The notes under the pieces: generated by a model
Seen by the model: only the letters and a program-made list of their open reading frames with translations
Database searches by the model: none
What the model was told of the DNA's origin: nothing
Origin: Gp6-AA40 sp036407095
Lineage (GTDB): Bacteria > Acidobacteriota > Vicinamibacteria > Vicinamibacterales > UBA2999
Assembly (NCBI GenBank): GCA_036407095.1
Contig: DASWZV010000066.1
Span: 1-64,000 of the forward strand
Length of the DNA stretch: 64,000 nt
Direction of reading: 5' to 3'
Program-made: the position numbers and the translations under genes
Shown here: piece after piece, positions 25,413 to 33,709 of the stretch
How positions within the stretch are numbered: the stretch's first letter is position 1
Layout of the letters: the number at the start of each line of letters is the position of its first letter

Positions 25413-25930
25413 CTCCGATTGCGCCAACCAGGTTGACGTCTGACACCGACCAGCACCCGACCGGCTGACGCATTCCTCCGCGCCGCGATCCGCTCGCCGG
25501 CCAACGGGCTCTCCGGCGCGTGCTTGACAGAGTCTCGCTGCTCCCCCGTCGCAAGGGACTTACGGTATTGCTCCTCCCTCCGCAGCTCGCGTCGCCTGCG
25601 AGTCCGTTGGCGACTGTCGCGTACGCGGCTCGCTCCACGCGGCACTCCGGAATGCATCAGCCAGTCGGGTGCTGCTGACTCGTGACTGTCTCCCAAGACA
25701 GTTGGGCCAGCCAGGTTGATGCATCCTGGAGCGCGGCGTGGAGCGAGCCGCGTGCGCGATAGTCGCCAATGGCGTCGCAGGCGTAGCGAGCGGCGGAGGG
25801 AGGAGCAACAGCGGCAGACCCTTGCGACGGGGGAGCCGCGAGGGAGCGTGAGACAGACGCCGGAGATGCCGTTGGCCGGGAGCGGATCGCCGCGCGGAAG
25901 GATGCGTCGACCTGGTTGGCGCAATCGGAG
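25413..25930. repeat. 518-bp giant imperfect palindrome, MITE-like, copy 1
   Basis: The termini are perfect 21-bp inverted repeats (25413-25433 and 25910-25930). The two halves remain largely complementary through the element, with the centre near 25690. Segments such as GATCCGCTCGCCGGCCAAC, TCCCCCGTCGCAAGGG and CGCGGCTCGCTCCACGC recur inverted in the other half. Short ORFs across it look like by-products of the repeat. A related copy lies at 36166-36691 and 37903-38086. It fills the gap after the DUF6152-like gene; the remaining 25931-26032 shows only the short repeat ATCGATCGATGAA twice. Confidence 0.85.
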
Positions 25931-26032
25931 TCGATCGATGAATGCAATCGGAATCGATCGATGAAATCAGGGGCGCGCGACGGCGGCCGCCTCTGAATCA
26001 AAGGCCTTAGTCGCCTGTCACCATCGTTTCTA

Positions 26033-26533
26033 CTAACCCCATCGTAAGACTTCGAGCCTCACGCGTGTGCGGCCCACAGCGGTGAGGCCAAGGTTGCGCG
26101 CGGCGCCTGACGACAGTTCGATCAGCACGCCTTCGGCCTGAACGTTCTTGGCCGGACCGCGATCGACCACCCGCACGATCACGGCGCGACCGTTGGCGAG
26201 GTTCGTGACGCGCACGAGCGTGCCGAACGCGTAGCTTGGGTGGGCGGCCACCAACGAGCCCTTGTCGACCGTTGCACCGCTGGCCGTGAGTCTGCTCTCG
26301 AAGGCAGGTCCTGAGTACGACGCGAGCCCGTCCTGGGTTTCGAGAACGTTCCCCCTCGACGCCGGCTTTGTCGTGGACGGCGGCGCAGGCGACTCAGCTT
26401 CCGGCGCGGGTTGTGTGGAAATTGGGGTTGGGGTGGTCGGCGTTTTCCGAGCGGCGCATGCCGGCACCAGGAGGACCGGGACGAGCATGAGTGCGGCGCG
26501 ACGAAGTCGCGTGTGACGAATCATGCGCGACAT
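26033..26533 (-). CDS. rlpA: RlpA-like septal ring lipoprotein (double-psi beta-barrel)
   Basis: This is a 166-residue lipoprotein with a signal peptide ending LVPAC, a Pro/Thr-rich linker, and a C-terminal double-psi beta-barrel matching RlpA, a lytic transglycosylase that acts on denuded peptidoglycan at the septum. Diagnostic stretches are GLASYSGPAFESRLTASGA, AHPSYAFGTLVRVTNLANG and VVDRGPAKN. The family usually has YYG where this has YSG. There is no SPOR domain at the C-terminus. It is flanked by the palindromic element and the BlaR1-like gene on the same strand. Confidence 0.85.
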   Translation of the reverse strand: MSRMIRHTRLRRAALMLVPVLLVPACAARKTPTTPTPISTQPAPEAESPAPPSTTKPASRGNVLETQDGLASYSGPAFESRLTASGATVDKGSLVAAHPSYAFGTLVRVTNLANGRAVIVRVVDRGPAKNVQAEGVLIELSSGAARNLGLTAVGRTRVRLEVLRWG

Positions 26534-26604
26534 TGTCGCTTCGATCTTCGTCTGAGTCGAGCGCTATATGGCTAAGGCGGCGGGTCACTTCGTCCAAAGC
26601 TGCC

Positions 26605-28962
26605 TCAATTTGCACCCGCCGTCAGACGTTGAAGGTACTGACGCATCCGCTGGAACTGGTAGCCAAGCTCCACTTTCAGCCGGTCTCGTGTCAATCCCGA
26701 GTCTCGCAGGCGAATGAGATCGTCCGGGGACGCGTTGTTGAAGCCGAGCGTCTTGAGCTCGCGGATGTACGTCGGGTCGACGCCGTGGTCGCGCAGGCGA
26801 ATCAACTCGTCGAGCGTCAAGCCCTGGTATCCGAGTTCGATCAGCTCCTTGATGTATGGCCCATCGACGCCGTGGTCGCGCGCGTTGATGAGACTGGCGA
26901 GGGTGGTCTGGTATCCGAATTCGCGAAGCTGGCGGATGTACTCTGCGTCGACGCCGTGGTCGCGGGTGCGAACGAGTTCGTCCAGCGGAAGCTGCGCGTA
27001 TCCGAACGACGAAAGCTGCCTGACGTAGGTCGCGTCGATACCGTGATCGCGTGTCTTGATGAGATCCTCCATCGTGCCCTGTTGGTACCCGAGCTCGCGC
27101 ATCTCGCGTATGTACTGGGAGTCGATGCCATGATCCCTGGCACGAATCGCCGCCTCGACTGATTCGAGGTCGTACCCCAGCGCCTTCACCTCACCGACGA
27201 ACGCCGCGTCGACGCCGTGGTCCCGCGTGCGAACGAGATCATCGTTACTGAGGCCGGTGAATCCAACGGCTCTCAGCTCGCGTACGTAGTCTGGCGACAC
27301 CCCGTGATCGACTTGCGTGATGAGCGCCTCGACCTGCCCCACGTGATATCCAAGCTGACCCATCTCTCGAAGATGCGTCAGGTTCACGCCATGTTCTGCA
27401 GCGCGCACGAGCAAAGCGAGGTCGGGTCGCGCATATCGCTGCGCCGAGAGCTCGGCGATGAAGGCCAGGCCGACGTCACTGCGGGCAAGCAGATACTGAT
27501 CGAGCCTGGTCGGGCGCGCGAAGCCGCGTTTCTCGAGCTCGGACGGGAAGGAATCGCTCGGCGTGAACGTGAACGTCCCCGCGCCGACGAAGGACTGATC
27601 CGTGGTGCGCCGAAGCAGTCCCTCGAGCGTGAACGCACCCGCATCTCTCGTGAGCGTCGTGCGCACCTGCCCGTCACTACCCGAGGAGGGGAGGACAGCC
27701 TCTACCTGCTTCGCGTCCGCGCGAAAGCTGTGCGAGGATCCGCGGCCTTCGCTGATCCGTACCTGCACGATCCCGTTCTCGGCCGACCAAATCTCCCAGG
27801 TGCCAGGCTTGCCTTCAGCGATGGCTTGCGCGGCGGGGTCGACGTGTCGTGGCTCAGCCGCCGACGTGTGGGACGTTTGCCGGTCCGCCGGCGGTTCAGG
27901 CGACTGTGCCTTCAGCGGTGAGAGGGTCGCGCGTGTTGCAGCAAGGAGTGCGAGGACGCCGATCGCGACGATCGCACTGACCACTCGAGTGCGAACCGTC
28001 GGCGTACGCCGGCTCCGCGCGGCGTCGACGAGCGCACGCAGCCTGCCTTCGATCTCGCTCGGTCGCGCCATGCTCACGGCCAGAGCAGAGGCCCGATCGC
28101 CGACGCATGCGTACGCGATCTCCAGCAGGTGATCCGCGTAATCGCTGGCGCGGGTCCCCGCCGCGATCACGCGGTCGTCGCAGGCGAGCTCGCGTTCGTG
28201 GCGAAGCTGTTGTGACGCCCACCACACGACGGGATGAATCCAATACACGGCACATGCGACGGCAGCTGCGGTCTGCGTCGCACAGTCGCGACGGACGATG
28301 TGCGCGAGCTCATGGAGGAGCACAGCTCGTCGTCGGTCCTCATCCCACGTGTCGGCGATGGCGGGTAATAGAATCGCCGGCGTCCGCGATCCGAACGCCA
28401 TCGGCACGATCTCGTGACGGCTTCGCAACAGACGCACGGGCCCGCTGACGTTCAAACGCCCGGCGCTGTGCTCGAGCAGCTCGAGCCATGCGGGGTCGCG
28501 TACGACCTCCGACGCGCGCGCGAGGCGCGTGATCGCACGGTGCTGAAAGCCGAGGCGCGCGAGCAGCAAGACCACGCCGATGACGTACGCCGCGACCAGA
28601 CCAACGGCCCCCCATACGACCACGTGATCGTTGGATGCATCAATTTCCCGCGCCCGCGTCGAGGGCGCCGGATCACTCGGATACCGGGGTGACGCCGGCA
28701 CGATTGCCCGATTTACGGTAGTGGTGTCGAGTGCTCGGGGTGCGCTTCGGGAGATCGCCAAAGGCGCGACCGGAACCTTCACGTCCCATCGCGGCAGCCC
28801 CGCAAGGAAGAGTGGGAGCGCGAGCAGTGCTGCGATCGCGGACGTCCAGACGAGGTGTCGCAGGGCGGCCGACCCGCGTCGGCGCAGGCACAGATTGATC
28901 GCCGCGGCCAACCCGATCAGCAGGGAGCTCTTGAGCAAGGCTTCGATGAACAGAGCGCTCAT
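26605..28962 (-). CDS. M56/BlaR1-like membrane metalloprotease with about ten DHGVD repeats
   Basis: This is a 785-residue sensor protease. Transmembrane helices at the N-terminus and near residues 117-137 surround a cytoplasmic zinc protease domain with HELAH (217-221) and the downstream HERELACDD. A further helix near 330-345 leads to an extracytoplasmic C-terminal part. Instead of a penicillin-binding sensor domain, residues of about 505-770 are tandem repeats of about 26 residues of the form RTRDHGVDxxYIRELRxLGY. By BlaR1 logic the protease would cleave the partner repressor on signal. It overlaps the BlaI gene by four bases. Confidence 0.87.
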   Translation of the reverse strand: MSALFIEALLKSSLLIGLAAAINLCLRRRGSAALRHLVWTSAIAALLALPLFLAGLPRWDVKVPVAPLAISRSAPRALDTTTVNRAIVPASPRYPSDPAPSTRAREIDASNDHVVVWGAVGLVAAYVIGVVLLLARLGFQHRAITRLARASEVVRDPAWLELLEHSAGRLNVSGPVRLLRSRHEIVPMAFGSRTPAILLPAIADTWDEDRRRAVLLHELAHIVRRDCATQTAAAVACAVYWIHPVVWWASQQLRHERELACDDRVIAAGTRASDYADHLLEIAYACVGDRASALAVSMARPSEIEGRLRALVDAARSRRTPTVRTRVVSAIVAIGVLALLAATRATLSPLKAQSPEPPADRQTSHTSAAEPRHVDPAAQAIAEGKPGTWEIWSAENGIVQVRISEGRGSSHSFRADAKQVEAVLPSSGSDGQVRTTLTRDAGAFTLEGLLRRTTDQSFVGAGTFTFTPSDSFPSELEKRGFARPTRLDQYLLARSDVGLAFIAELSAQRYARPDLALLVRAAEHGVNLTHLREMGQLGYHVGQVEALITQVDHGVSPDYVRELRAVGFTGLSNDDLVRTRDHGVDAAFVGEVKALGYDLESVEAAIRARDHGIDSQYIREMRELGYQQGTMEDLIKTRDHGIDATYVRQLSSFGYAQLPLDELVRTRDHGVDAEYIRQLREFGYQTTLASLINARDHGVDGPYIKELIELGYQGLTLDELIRLRDHGVDPTYIRELKTLGFNNASPDDLIRLRDSGLTRDRLKVELGYQFQRMRQYLQRLTAGAN

Positions 28963-29360
28963 GGCTTCTCTCCGTGTTCACGAACGCGTTTCAACATGGC
29001 GGACAGCCGCCGATACTCCTCGTCGGAGAGCGGCTTGTTCGACAGATCCAGCAGAGCGGCCATCGCAGAGCCGGGCGAGTCGTTGAAGAACGTACGGACC
29101 AGCTGCTTCAGTGCGGATCGGCTCGCATCTTCGGGCGCCACGGCAGGGAAGTACATGTACCGCGGACCGTCGTACTCCCGGCGCAGCAGCCCGCGCTCGA
29201 TCATGATCTCGAGCAGCTTGCGCACGCTCGAGGGCGAGGGCGGCTCGGGCAGTTCGGCACGGATGTCTTCGATCGCCGCCCGCTGCCGTCGATGCAGGAT
29301 CTCCATGATCTGGCTTTCGCGCCGGGTCAGGTGAATCGTTCTGGTCGAGTTGGTGGCCAT
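28959..29360 (-). CDS. BlaI/MecI/CopY-type repressor
   Basis: This 133-residue winged-helix repressor has the family pattern LTRRESQIMEILHRRQRAAIEDI at the N-terminus and SSVRKLLEIMIERGLLRREYDG as recognition helix and wing. The C-terminal half, the dimerisation and cleavage region, contains ALKQLVRTFFND. Its stop overlaps the start of the M56 protease (ATGA), so the two form an operon. Two tandem palindromes 48-82 bp upstream of its ATG are its probable operators, giving autoregulation relieved by proteolysis. Confidence 0.9.
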   Translation of the reverse strand: MATNSTRTIHLTRRESQIMEILHRRQRAAIEDIRAELPEPPSPSSVRKLLEIMIERGLLRREYDGPRYMYFPAVAPEDASRSALKQLVRTFFNDSPGSAMAALLDLSNKPLSDEEYRRLSAMLKRVREHGEKP

Positions 29361-29407
29361 GTCCTACTGGGGGCCTGTCCTCGTGGGTCGGCCGCGCTCC
29401 AGGCATG

Positions 29408-29442
29408 GGCGAATTTTTTCGCCATTGGCGAATCTATTCGCC
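29408..29442. promoter_or_regulatory. Two tandem 16-bp operators of the BlaI-type repressor
   Basis: GGCGAA-TTTT-TTCGCC (29408-29423) and GGCGAA-TCTA-TTCGCC (29427-29442) are two perfect dyads with identical arms, with centres 19 bp apart. They sit in the 96-bp gap upstream of the repressor gene. The half-site differs from the TACA/TGTA type of staphylococcal BlaI, so specificity is probably local to this pair. Confidence 0.75.
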
Positions 29443-29456
29443 CCTGCTCGTTCCTG

Positions 29457-30545
29457 TCAAGCGGAAAGCAGCGGGAGGATGTATTCGGTCAGGAGCCGGT
29501 CGGTCAGTGCGTGCGCGTCCTGCACCCGATAGTTGGTGGTCGTGATCACCACGACTGCGTCGAGATCCGGGAAGAGGTGCACACGATTTCCGCCCGCACC
29601 GCTCATGTAGACGCTTCGATAGGTTGCACCATTCGAAGTGAACGGTTTGATCCACCAGAGATAGCCGTAGTCGGTGCGGTCATCCACGCTCACGTGAGGC
29701 GCAAGGGAGGCCTGCACCCATGATCTCGCGAGCACCTGCATCTGTCCGATGCGGCCGCCATCGAGGTACAAGCGGCCGAGCGTCGCGAGATCACGCGTGG
29801 TCAGCTGAAGCCCGCCTCCGGTCATGGCCGTTCCAGTCGGCGTGAACTGCCATTGCGCGTCGTCGATCTTCAGCGGCCCGAACAGACGGCTTGCTGCAAA
29901 CGCCGGCACCGGAGTCTTCGCCGCCCGCTCGAGCATGGCGCCGAGTGCGACCACGCCCGCGGTGCAGTAACTGAAGCTGCGTCCGTGTGGCGCGTGACTG
30001 GGCGGTTGCACCCACGACGGGAATCCACGGATTGGAAGATCGAGGAAGAACTTGGGCCAGTCCTCGACGAGGTACATGCGCTCCTCGTTGCCCGCAGAGA
30101 ACGCGTTTTGGTCGTCGCACTCGAGGAGTGAGCTCATCGTCAATAGATCCTCGATGGTGATGCGCCCTTTCCTCGGATCGGGATGCATGAGCGGCGCCTT
30201 GTCGGCGAAGAAGGGCATGACCTGCGCTTCGACGCCTTCGAGAAGACCACCCTCGATGGCCAGGCCCACGAGAGCCCCGGTGACCGTCTTGGTGGTCGAC
30301 CGCGTGTTGTGCAGCGTCGCCATCGTCGCCCCGCCGAAGTAGCCCTCGTACAGGAAGCGCCCGTGTTGAAGTACGGCCACGCTCGTGATCTGCCTGAATT
30401 CCCCCGACCGAACAGCCGCGTCAAGTCGCCGTACGATCTCCGGCGTCGGCGTGACCTGCGCGTCCACGAGTCGCCATGCGCTCAGGATGAACAGCGATGC
30501 CAGCGACACGACGCAGCGCGCGACCTCGACGGTTGGTCTCGACAT
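29457..30545 (-). CDS. Secreted serine hydrolase, beta-lactamase-like (NylB/EstB type)
   Basis: This 362-residue protein has a signal peptide to about residue 29 and the penicillin-recognising serine enzyme fold. The nucleophile motif STTK is at 83-86, the Tyr motif is YCT in SYCTAGVVALG, and GAGGNRVH occupies the position of the KTG-like strand. It resembles carboxylesterases and 6-aminohexanoate hydrolases more than beta-lactamases. The start at ATG 30545 is favoured because it begins the signal peptide; longer in-frame reading is unlikely. It lies just upstream of the BlaI/BlaR1-like pair, whose operators fall between them, but it is not clearly under their control. Confidence 0.82.
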   Translation of the reverse strand: MSRPTVEVARCVVSLASLFILSAWRLVDAQVTPTPEIVRRLDAAVRSGEFRQITSVAVLQHGRFLYEGYFGGATMATLHNTRSTTKTVTGALVGLAIEGGLLEGVEAQVMPFFADKAPLMHPDPRKGRITIEDLLTMSSLLECDDQNAFSAGNEERMYLVEDWPKFFLDLPIRGFPSWVQPPSHAPHGRSFSYCTAGVVALGAMLERAAKTPVPAFAASRLFGPLKIDDAQWQFTPTGTAMTGGGLQLTTRDLATLGRLYLDGGRIGQMQVLARSWVQASLAPHVSVDDRTDYGYLWWIKPFTSNGATYRSVYMSGAGGNRVHLFPDLDAVVVITTTNYRVQDAHALTDRLLTEYILPLLSA

Positions 30546-30762
30546 GCTGCTTAGACGGTCGGGTGACGGATTCGTTGACACGATCCTGCATGCCGGCGTT
30601 CTCCTTTCGTACACGCCGTTCGAGGCGCGGCGACGCCGTCACGTGCATCTGGCAGGGCAGAAGGCTTGCACATCGCGCGCGCATCAGCAGGCGCCGCGAC
30701 TCAGCCGCACACGCGGCACAGCTACATCTGTCGGCGCAGCCATGAAAGAAAAGGGCGTGGCT

Positions 30763-31227
30763 ATGAAAGTGAAGGATCTGCAGACCTCTAACGTTCACGC
30801 GTGCAGCCCGGACACCAACCTGGCGGCAGCCGCCCAGATCATGTGGGATTGCGACTGTGGAGCGGTTCCGGTCGTCAGTGAAGACCGGACGCTCCTTGGA
30901 ATGATCACCGATCGAGACATCTGCATCGCGACGACGACCCGATCGGTCGCGCCGGCCGACATCCAGGTTCGCCACGTGATGTCCACCGGCAACGTGTATT
31001 CGTGCCGTCCCGAAGACGACGCCCGTACCGCCCTCGCCACGATGGGAACGCATCGTGTCCGCCGGCTACCGGTCGTTGACCGGGAGAACAAACTGGTGGG
31101 GATTCTCTCAATCAACGATCTCGCGCGACACGCCGAGCATCGTGCTGGAGCTGGGGTGCCTGGTGACGAATTCATCGAGGCTTTCCAGTCGATCAGCAAC
31201 CCCACCCACGCACACGCGCACGCATGA
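30763..31227 (+). CDS. Protein with paired CBS domains
   Basis: This 154-residue cytoplasmic protein consists of two CBS motifs forming one Bateman module, which binds adenine nucleotides or SAM. The first starts MKVKDLQTSNVHACSPD and includes CDCGAVPVVSEDRTLLGMITDRDI; the second includes RVRRLPVVDRENKLVGILSINDL. The tail is His-rich (THAHAHA). The start at ATG 30763 has AAGGG upstream; ATG 30742 is an in-frame alternative. There is no operon partner. Confidence 0.87.
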   Translation: MKVKDLQTSNVHACSPDTNLAAAAQIMWDCDCGAVPVVSEDRTLLGMITDRDICIATTTRSVAPADIQVRHVMSTGNVYSCRPEDDARTALATMGTHRVRRLPVVDRENKLVGILSINDLARHAEHRAGAGVPGDEFIEAFQSISNPTHAHAHA

Positions 31228-31261
31228 TGCGCGAGCGCAGCCACCAGCCCGCACAGTGCGC

Positions 31262-33691
31262 CTACGTTCGCAGCGCTTCGGACGGGCTGGTTGCTGAGGC
31301 GCGCCTCAGCGGAATGTAGCTCGCGACCAGCGCCAGCATCAGCACGCCGCCGCTCGCGATGAGATAGGTGATCAGATCGCGCGAGCTGGTCCGATACGGT
31401 GTCCCGAACAGCAGTGGCGCCGCCATCAGCGCGCCGCACGCGCCGGACGCGATACCGATCAGCACCGGCCGCAGCTCCTGGCGCATCATCGCGGCGATCA
31501 GATCGCGCCGCTTGGCGCCGAGCGCGGCCCGTAACGCCAGCTCACGCACCCGCGTGCGTGCCGAGAACGCCGCAACGGCGTAGATCCCGATCGCGCAGAG
31601 CACGACCGCCATCTGTCCGAACATCTCGAGCAGACGGACGTTGACCCGCCGCGGCGCAAGCGACGATGCCCAGACCGTCTCGAGCGTCCGTCCGGTCGAC
31701 GCAGCCACTCCCGGATCAACCTGATGAACAGATTGCCGAATCTGTTCGGACAGACGCGAGGGCTCGACCGGGCCACGTACCACCCAATACATCCGGGCGG
31801 CGAGCAGCGATGCCTGCGATGCGGGCATCTGAAGCACGGGAACGTAGAGATCGGCCGTGGACGCCGCGTCCAATGAGAAGTGCTTCACGTCGCTGACGAC
31901 GCCCACGACCGCCATCGGTGCCGACGCTCTGGCCTGCACGATTTGAACGAACCGGCCCACGGCGCGCTGCCCGGGCCAGTGCCTGTCCGCAAACGTGCGG
32001 CTCACGATGGCGACCGGCTGTCCTTCCATCCGATCGCGATCGGTGAACGTGCGGCCGTCGAGGACAGCGATGCCGGCCGCGTCGAAGTACTCGGGACTCG
32101 CCACCCGGAAGTGCGCCTGCGGCACTTCGTCAGGCGGCGGCGTCGGCCGGTCCGGGAACGCCACGTCCATCGTCGACAGGAGGCCGCTCAATGGCAGCAG
32201 CGAGATTGCGCCCGCCCGGTCGACGCCAGGACGTGCGCGGAGACGCTCTCGAAGCGCGTCAACGAATCGCGCGAGTGCATCGCGAGTGGCGTACGTCGTC
32301 GGAGGCAGTGAGAGCTGGACCGACACGGCAGCGTCGGGTGTGAAGCCTGGCGCGACCTGCTCGAGTCGCGCGAGGCCCTTCGCGGCGATCCCCATGCCGA
32401 TCAGCAGCACTGTCGCCGCTCCTACCTGCACGGCGACGAACGTTCGTCTGACCCTCGCCTGTCGACGCACAGCCGTGATGGACCTGGTGATGCCGTGCAG
32501 CGCGTGTGCGGTGTCGCGCGCGACCACACCCGCGGGAAGGACGCCGCATGCGATCGCCGTGATGACCGAGATGAACACCGCAAACGCGAGCACGTCTCCG
32601 TTGAACCCGACATCCGACATCTGTGGAAAGTCCGTGGGCCCCCACACGCGCCACACCATGAAGCCGAGCGCCGCCAGGCCGGTGCCGACAACGCCGCCAC
32701 TTGCGGCGAGCACTGTTGCCTCTCCGAGCAGTTGGCGCCCGAGGCGGCCGCGCGAGGCGCCAAGGGCGAGGCGCATGGCGAACTCGGTCTGCCGGCCGGT
32801 CGCACGCACGAGCAGAAGGTTCGCGAGATTGCCGCAGCCGGTCATCAGGAGAATGCCGACGGACGCGAACAGGGTCCAGAGGATGGTGCGGTAGTCGCGC
32901 ACGATCTCCTCGTGGAGCGTGTAGAGGCTGATTCCGATCTTGCGGGCGTTCTCGTCGGGGTAGGCACGCTGGAGCCGACGCGCGATCGCGTCCAGATCGC
33001 CCTTCGCCTGCGCGAGCGTGACACCCGGCGCCAGTCGCGCGATGACGCGCAGGAAGTTCGCGCCGCGCTCCGATCGACGTGGGTCGCCTGCGGTGACGAG
33101 CGGGACCGCGAGCGCCGCGTCACGGAAGGGAAAGAGAAAGCGCGGAGGCAGCACGCCGACGACGGTATAGCGGGCGCCGTTGAGGGTGATGTCGCGACCC
33201 AGGATGCCGGCGCGACCGCCGAATCGTGTGATCCATAACGCATGCGTGAGCACCACGACCCGCGCGTCGCGTGCTTCATCTTCGGGGCCGAGCGTTCGGC
33301 CGAGTGATGGACGCACGCCGAGCAGCGAGAAGAACGCGCCCGACACGCGCGCCCCTTCGAGCCGTTCGGGCGGCCCGATGCCAGTGAGATTCGCGGTCCA
33401 GTTCGTGAACGGCGCGAGGCCTGCCAGCGTCGTCGCCTCGCGGCGGTAATCATCGAGATCAGGAAGGGAAAGCGGCGCGCGGTCGCGCTCGGTGCGCGTG
33501 TTGTACATCCAGACCAGGCGGTCGGGATCGCCAACCGGCAGGTCGCGAAGGAGCGCGGCCTCGACCAGTCCGAACATCAGCGTCGCGGCGCCGATGCCGG
33601 TCGCAAGGACGATGACGGCGACGGCGGCGAATGCGGGAGCTCGCCGCGTCAGCCGGAGCGCGTGACGGATACCGAGCAGGACTTCTGACAT
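31262..33691 (-). CDS. Large MacB/FtsX-type ABC permease (acidobacterial orphan permease family)
   Basis: This 809-residue inner-membrane protein has two FtsX permease units, each preceded by a MacB-like periplasmic domain: one membrane helix near residue 21, a cluster near residues 280-400, and the final cluster from about 680. The order fits the duplicated orphan permeases (ADOP) typical of Acidobacteriota, which lack a neighbouring ATPase gene, as here. Candidate roles are export of peptides or lipids, or mechanotransmission; none is shown by the sequence. An 18-bp palindrome covers its start codon, and ChrB ends 18 bp upstream. Confidence 0.88.
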   Translation of the reverse strand: MSEVLLGIRHALRLTRRAPAFAAVAVIVLATGIGAATLMFGLVEAALLRDLPVGDPDRLVWMYNTRTERDRAPLSLPDLDDYRREATTLAGLAPFTNWTANLTGIGPPERLEGARVSGAFFSLLGVRPSLGRTLGPEDEARDARVVVLTHALWITRFGGRAGILGRDITLNGARYTVVGVLPPRFLFPFRDAALAVPLVTAGDPRRSERGANFLRVIARLAPGVTLAQAKGDLDAIARRLQRAYPDENARKIGISLYTLHEEIVRDYRTILWTLFASVGILLMTGCGNLANLLLVRATGRQTEFAMRLALGASRGRLGRQLLGEATVLAASGGVVGTGLAALGFMVWRVWGPTDFPQMSDVGFNGDVLAFAVFISVITAIACGVLPAGVVARDTAHALHGITRSITAVRRQARVRRTFVAVQVGAATVLLIGMGIAAKGLARLEQVAPGFTPDAAVSVQLSLPPTTYATRDALARFVDALRERLRARPGVDRAGAISLLPLSGLLSTMDVAFPDRPTPPPDEVPQAHFRVASPEYFDAAGIAVLDGRTFTDRDRMEGQPVAIVSRTFADRHWPGQRAVGRFVQIVQARASAPMAVVGVVSDVKHFSLDAASTADLYVPVLQMPASQASLLAARMYWVVRGPVEPSRLSEQIRQSVHQVDPGVAASTGRTLETVWASSLAPRRVNVRLLEMFGQMAVVLCAIGIYAVAAFSARTRVRELALRAALGAKRRDLIAAMMRQELRPVLIGIASGACGALMAAPLLFGTPYRTSSRDLITYLIASGGVLMLALVASYIPLRRASATSPSEALRT

Positions 33692-33707
33692 GTAACAATT
33701 GTTACAT
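33690..33707 (-). promoter_or_regulatory. 18-bp perfect palindrome over the start codon of the ABC permease
   Basis: ATGTAACAATTGTTACAT (33690-33707) is fully self-complementary. Its outer ATG is the start codon of the permease, and it fills the gap to the ChrB stop codon. The form suits a homodimeric repressor. A two-codon reading frame ATG-ATG-TAA, preceded by AGGAG, overlaps its upstream edge on the minus strand. Confidence 0.6.
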
Positions 33708-33709
33708 CA

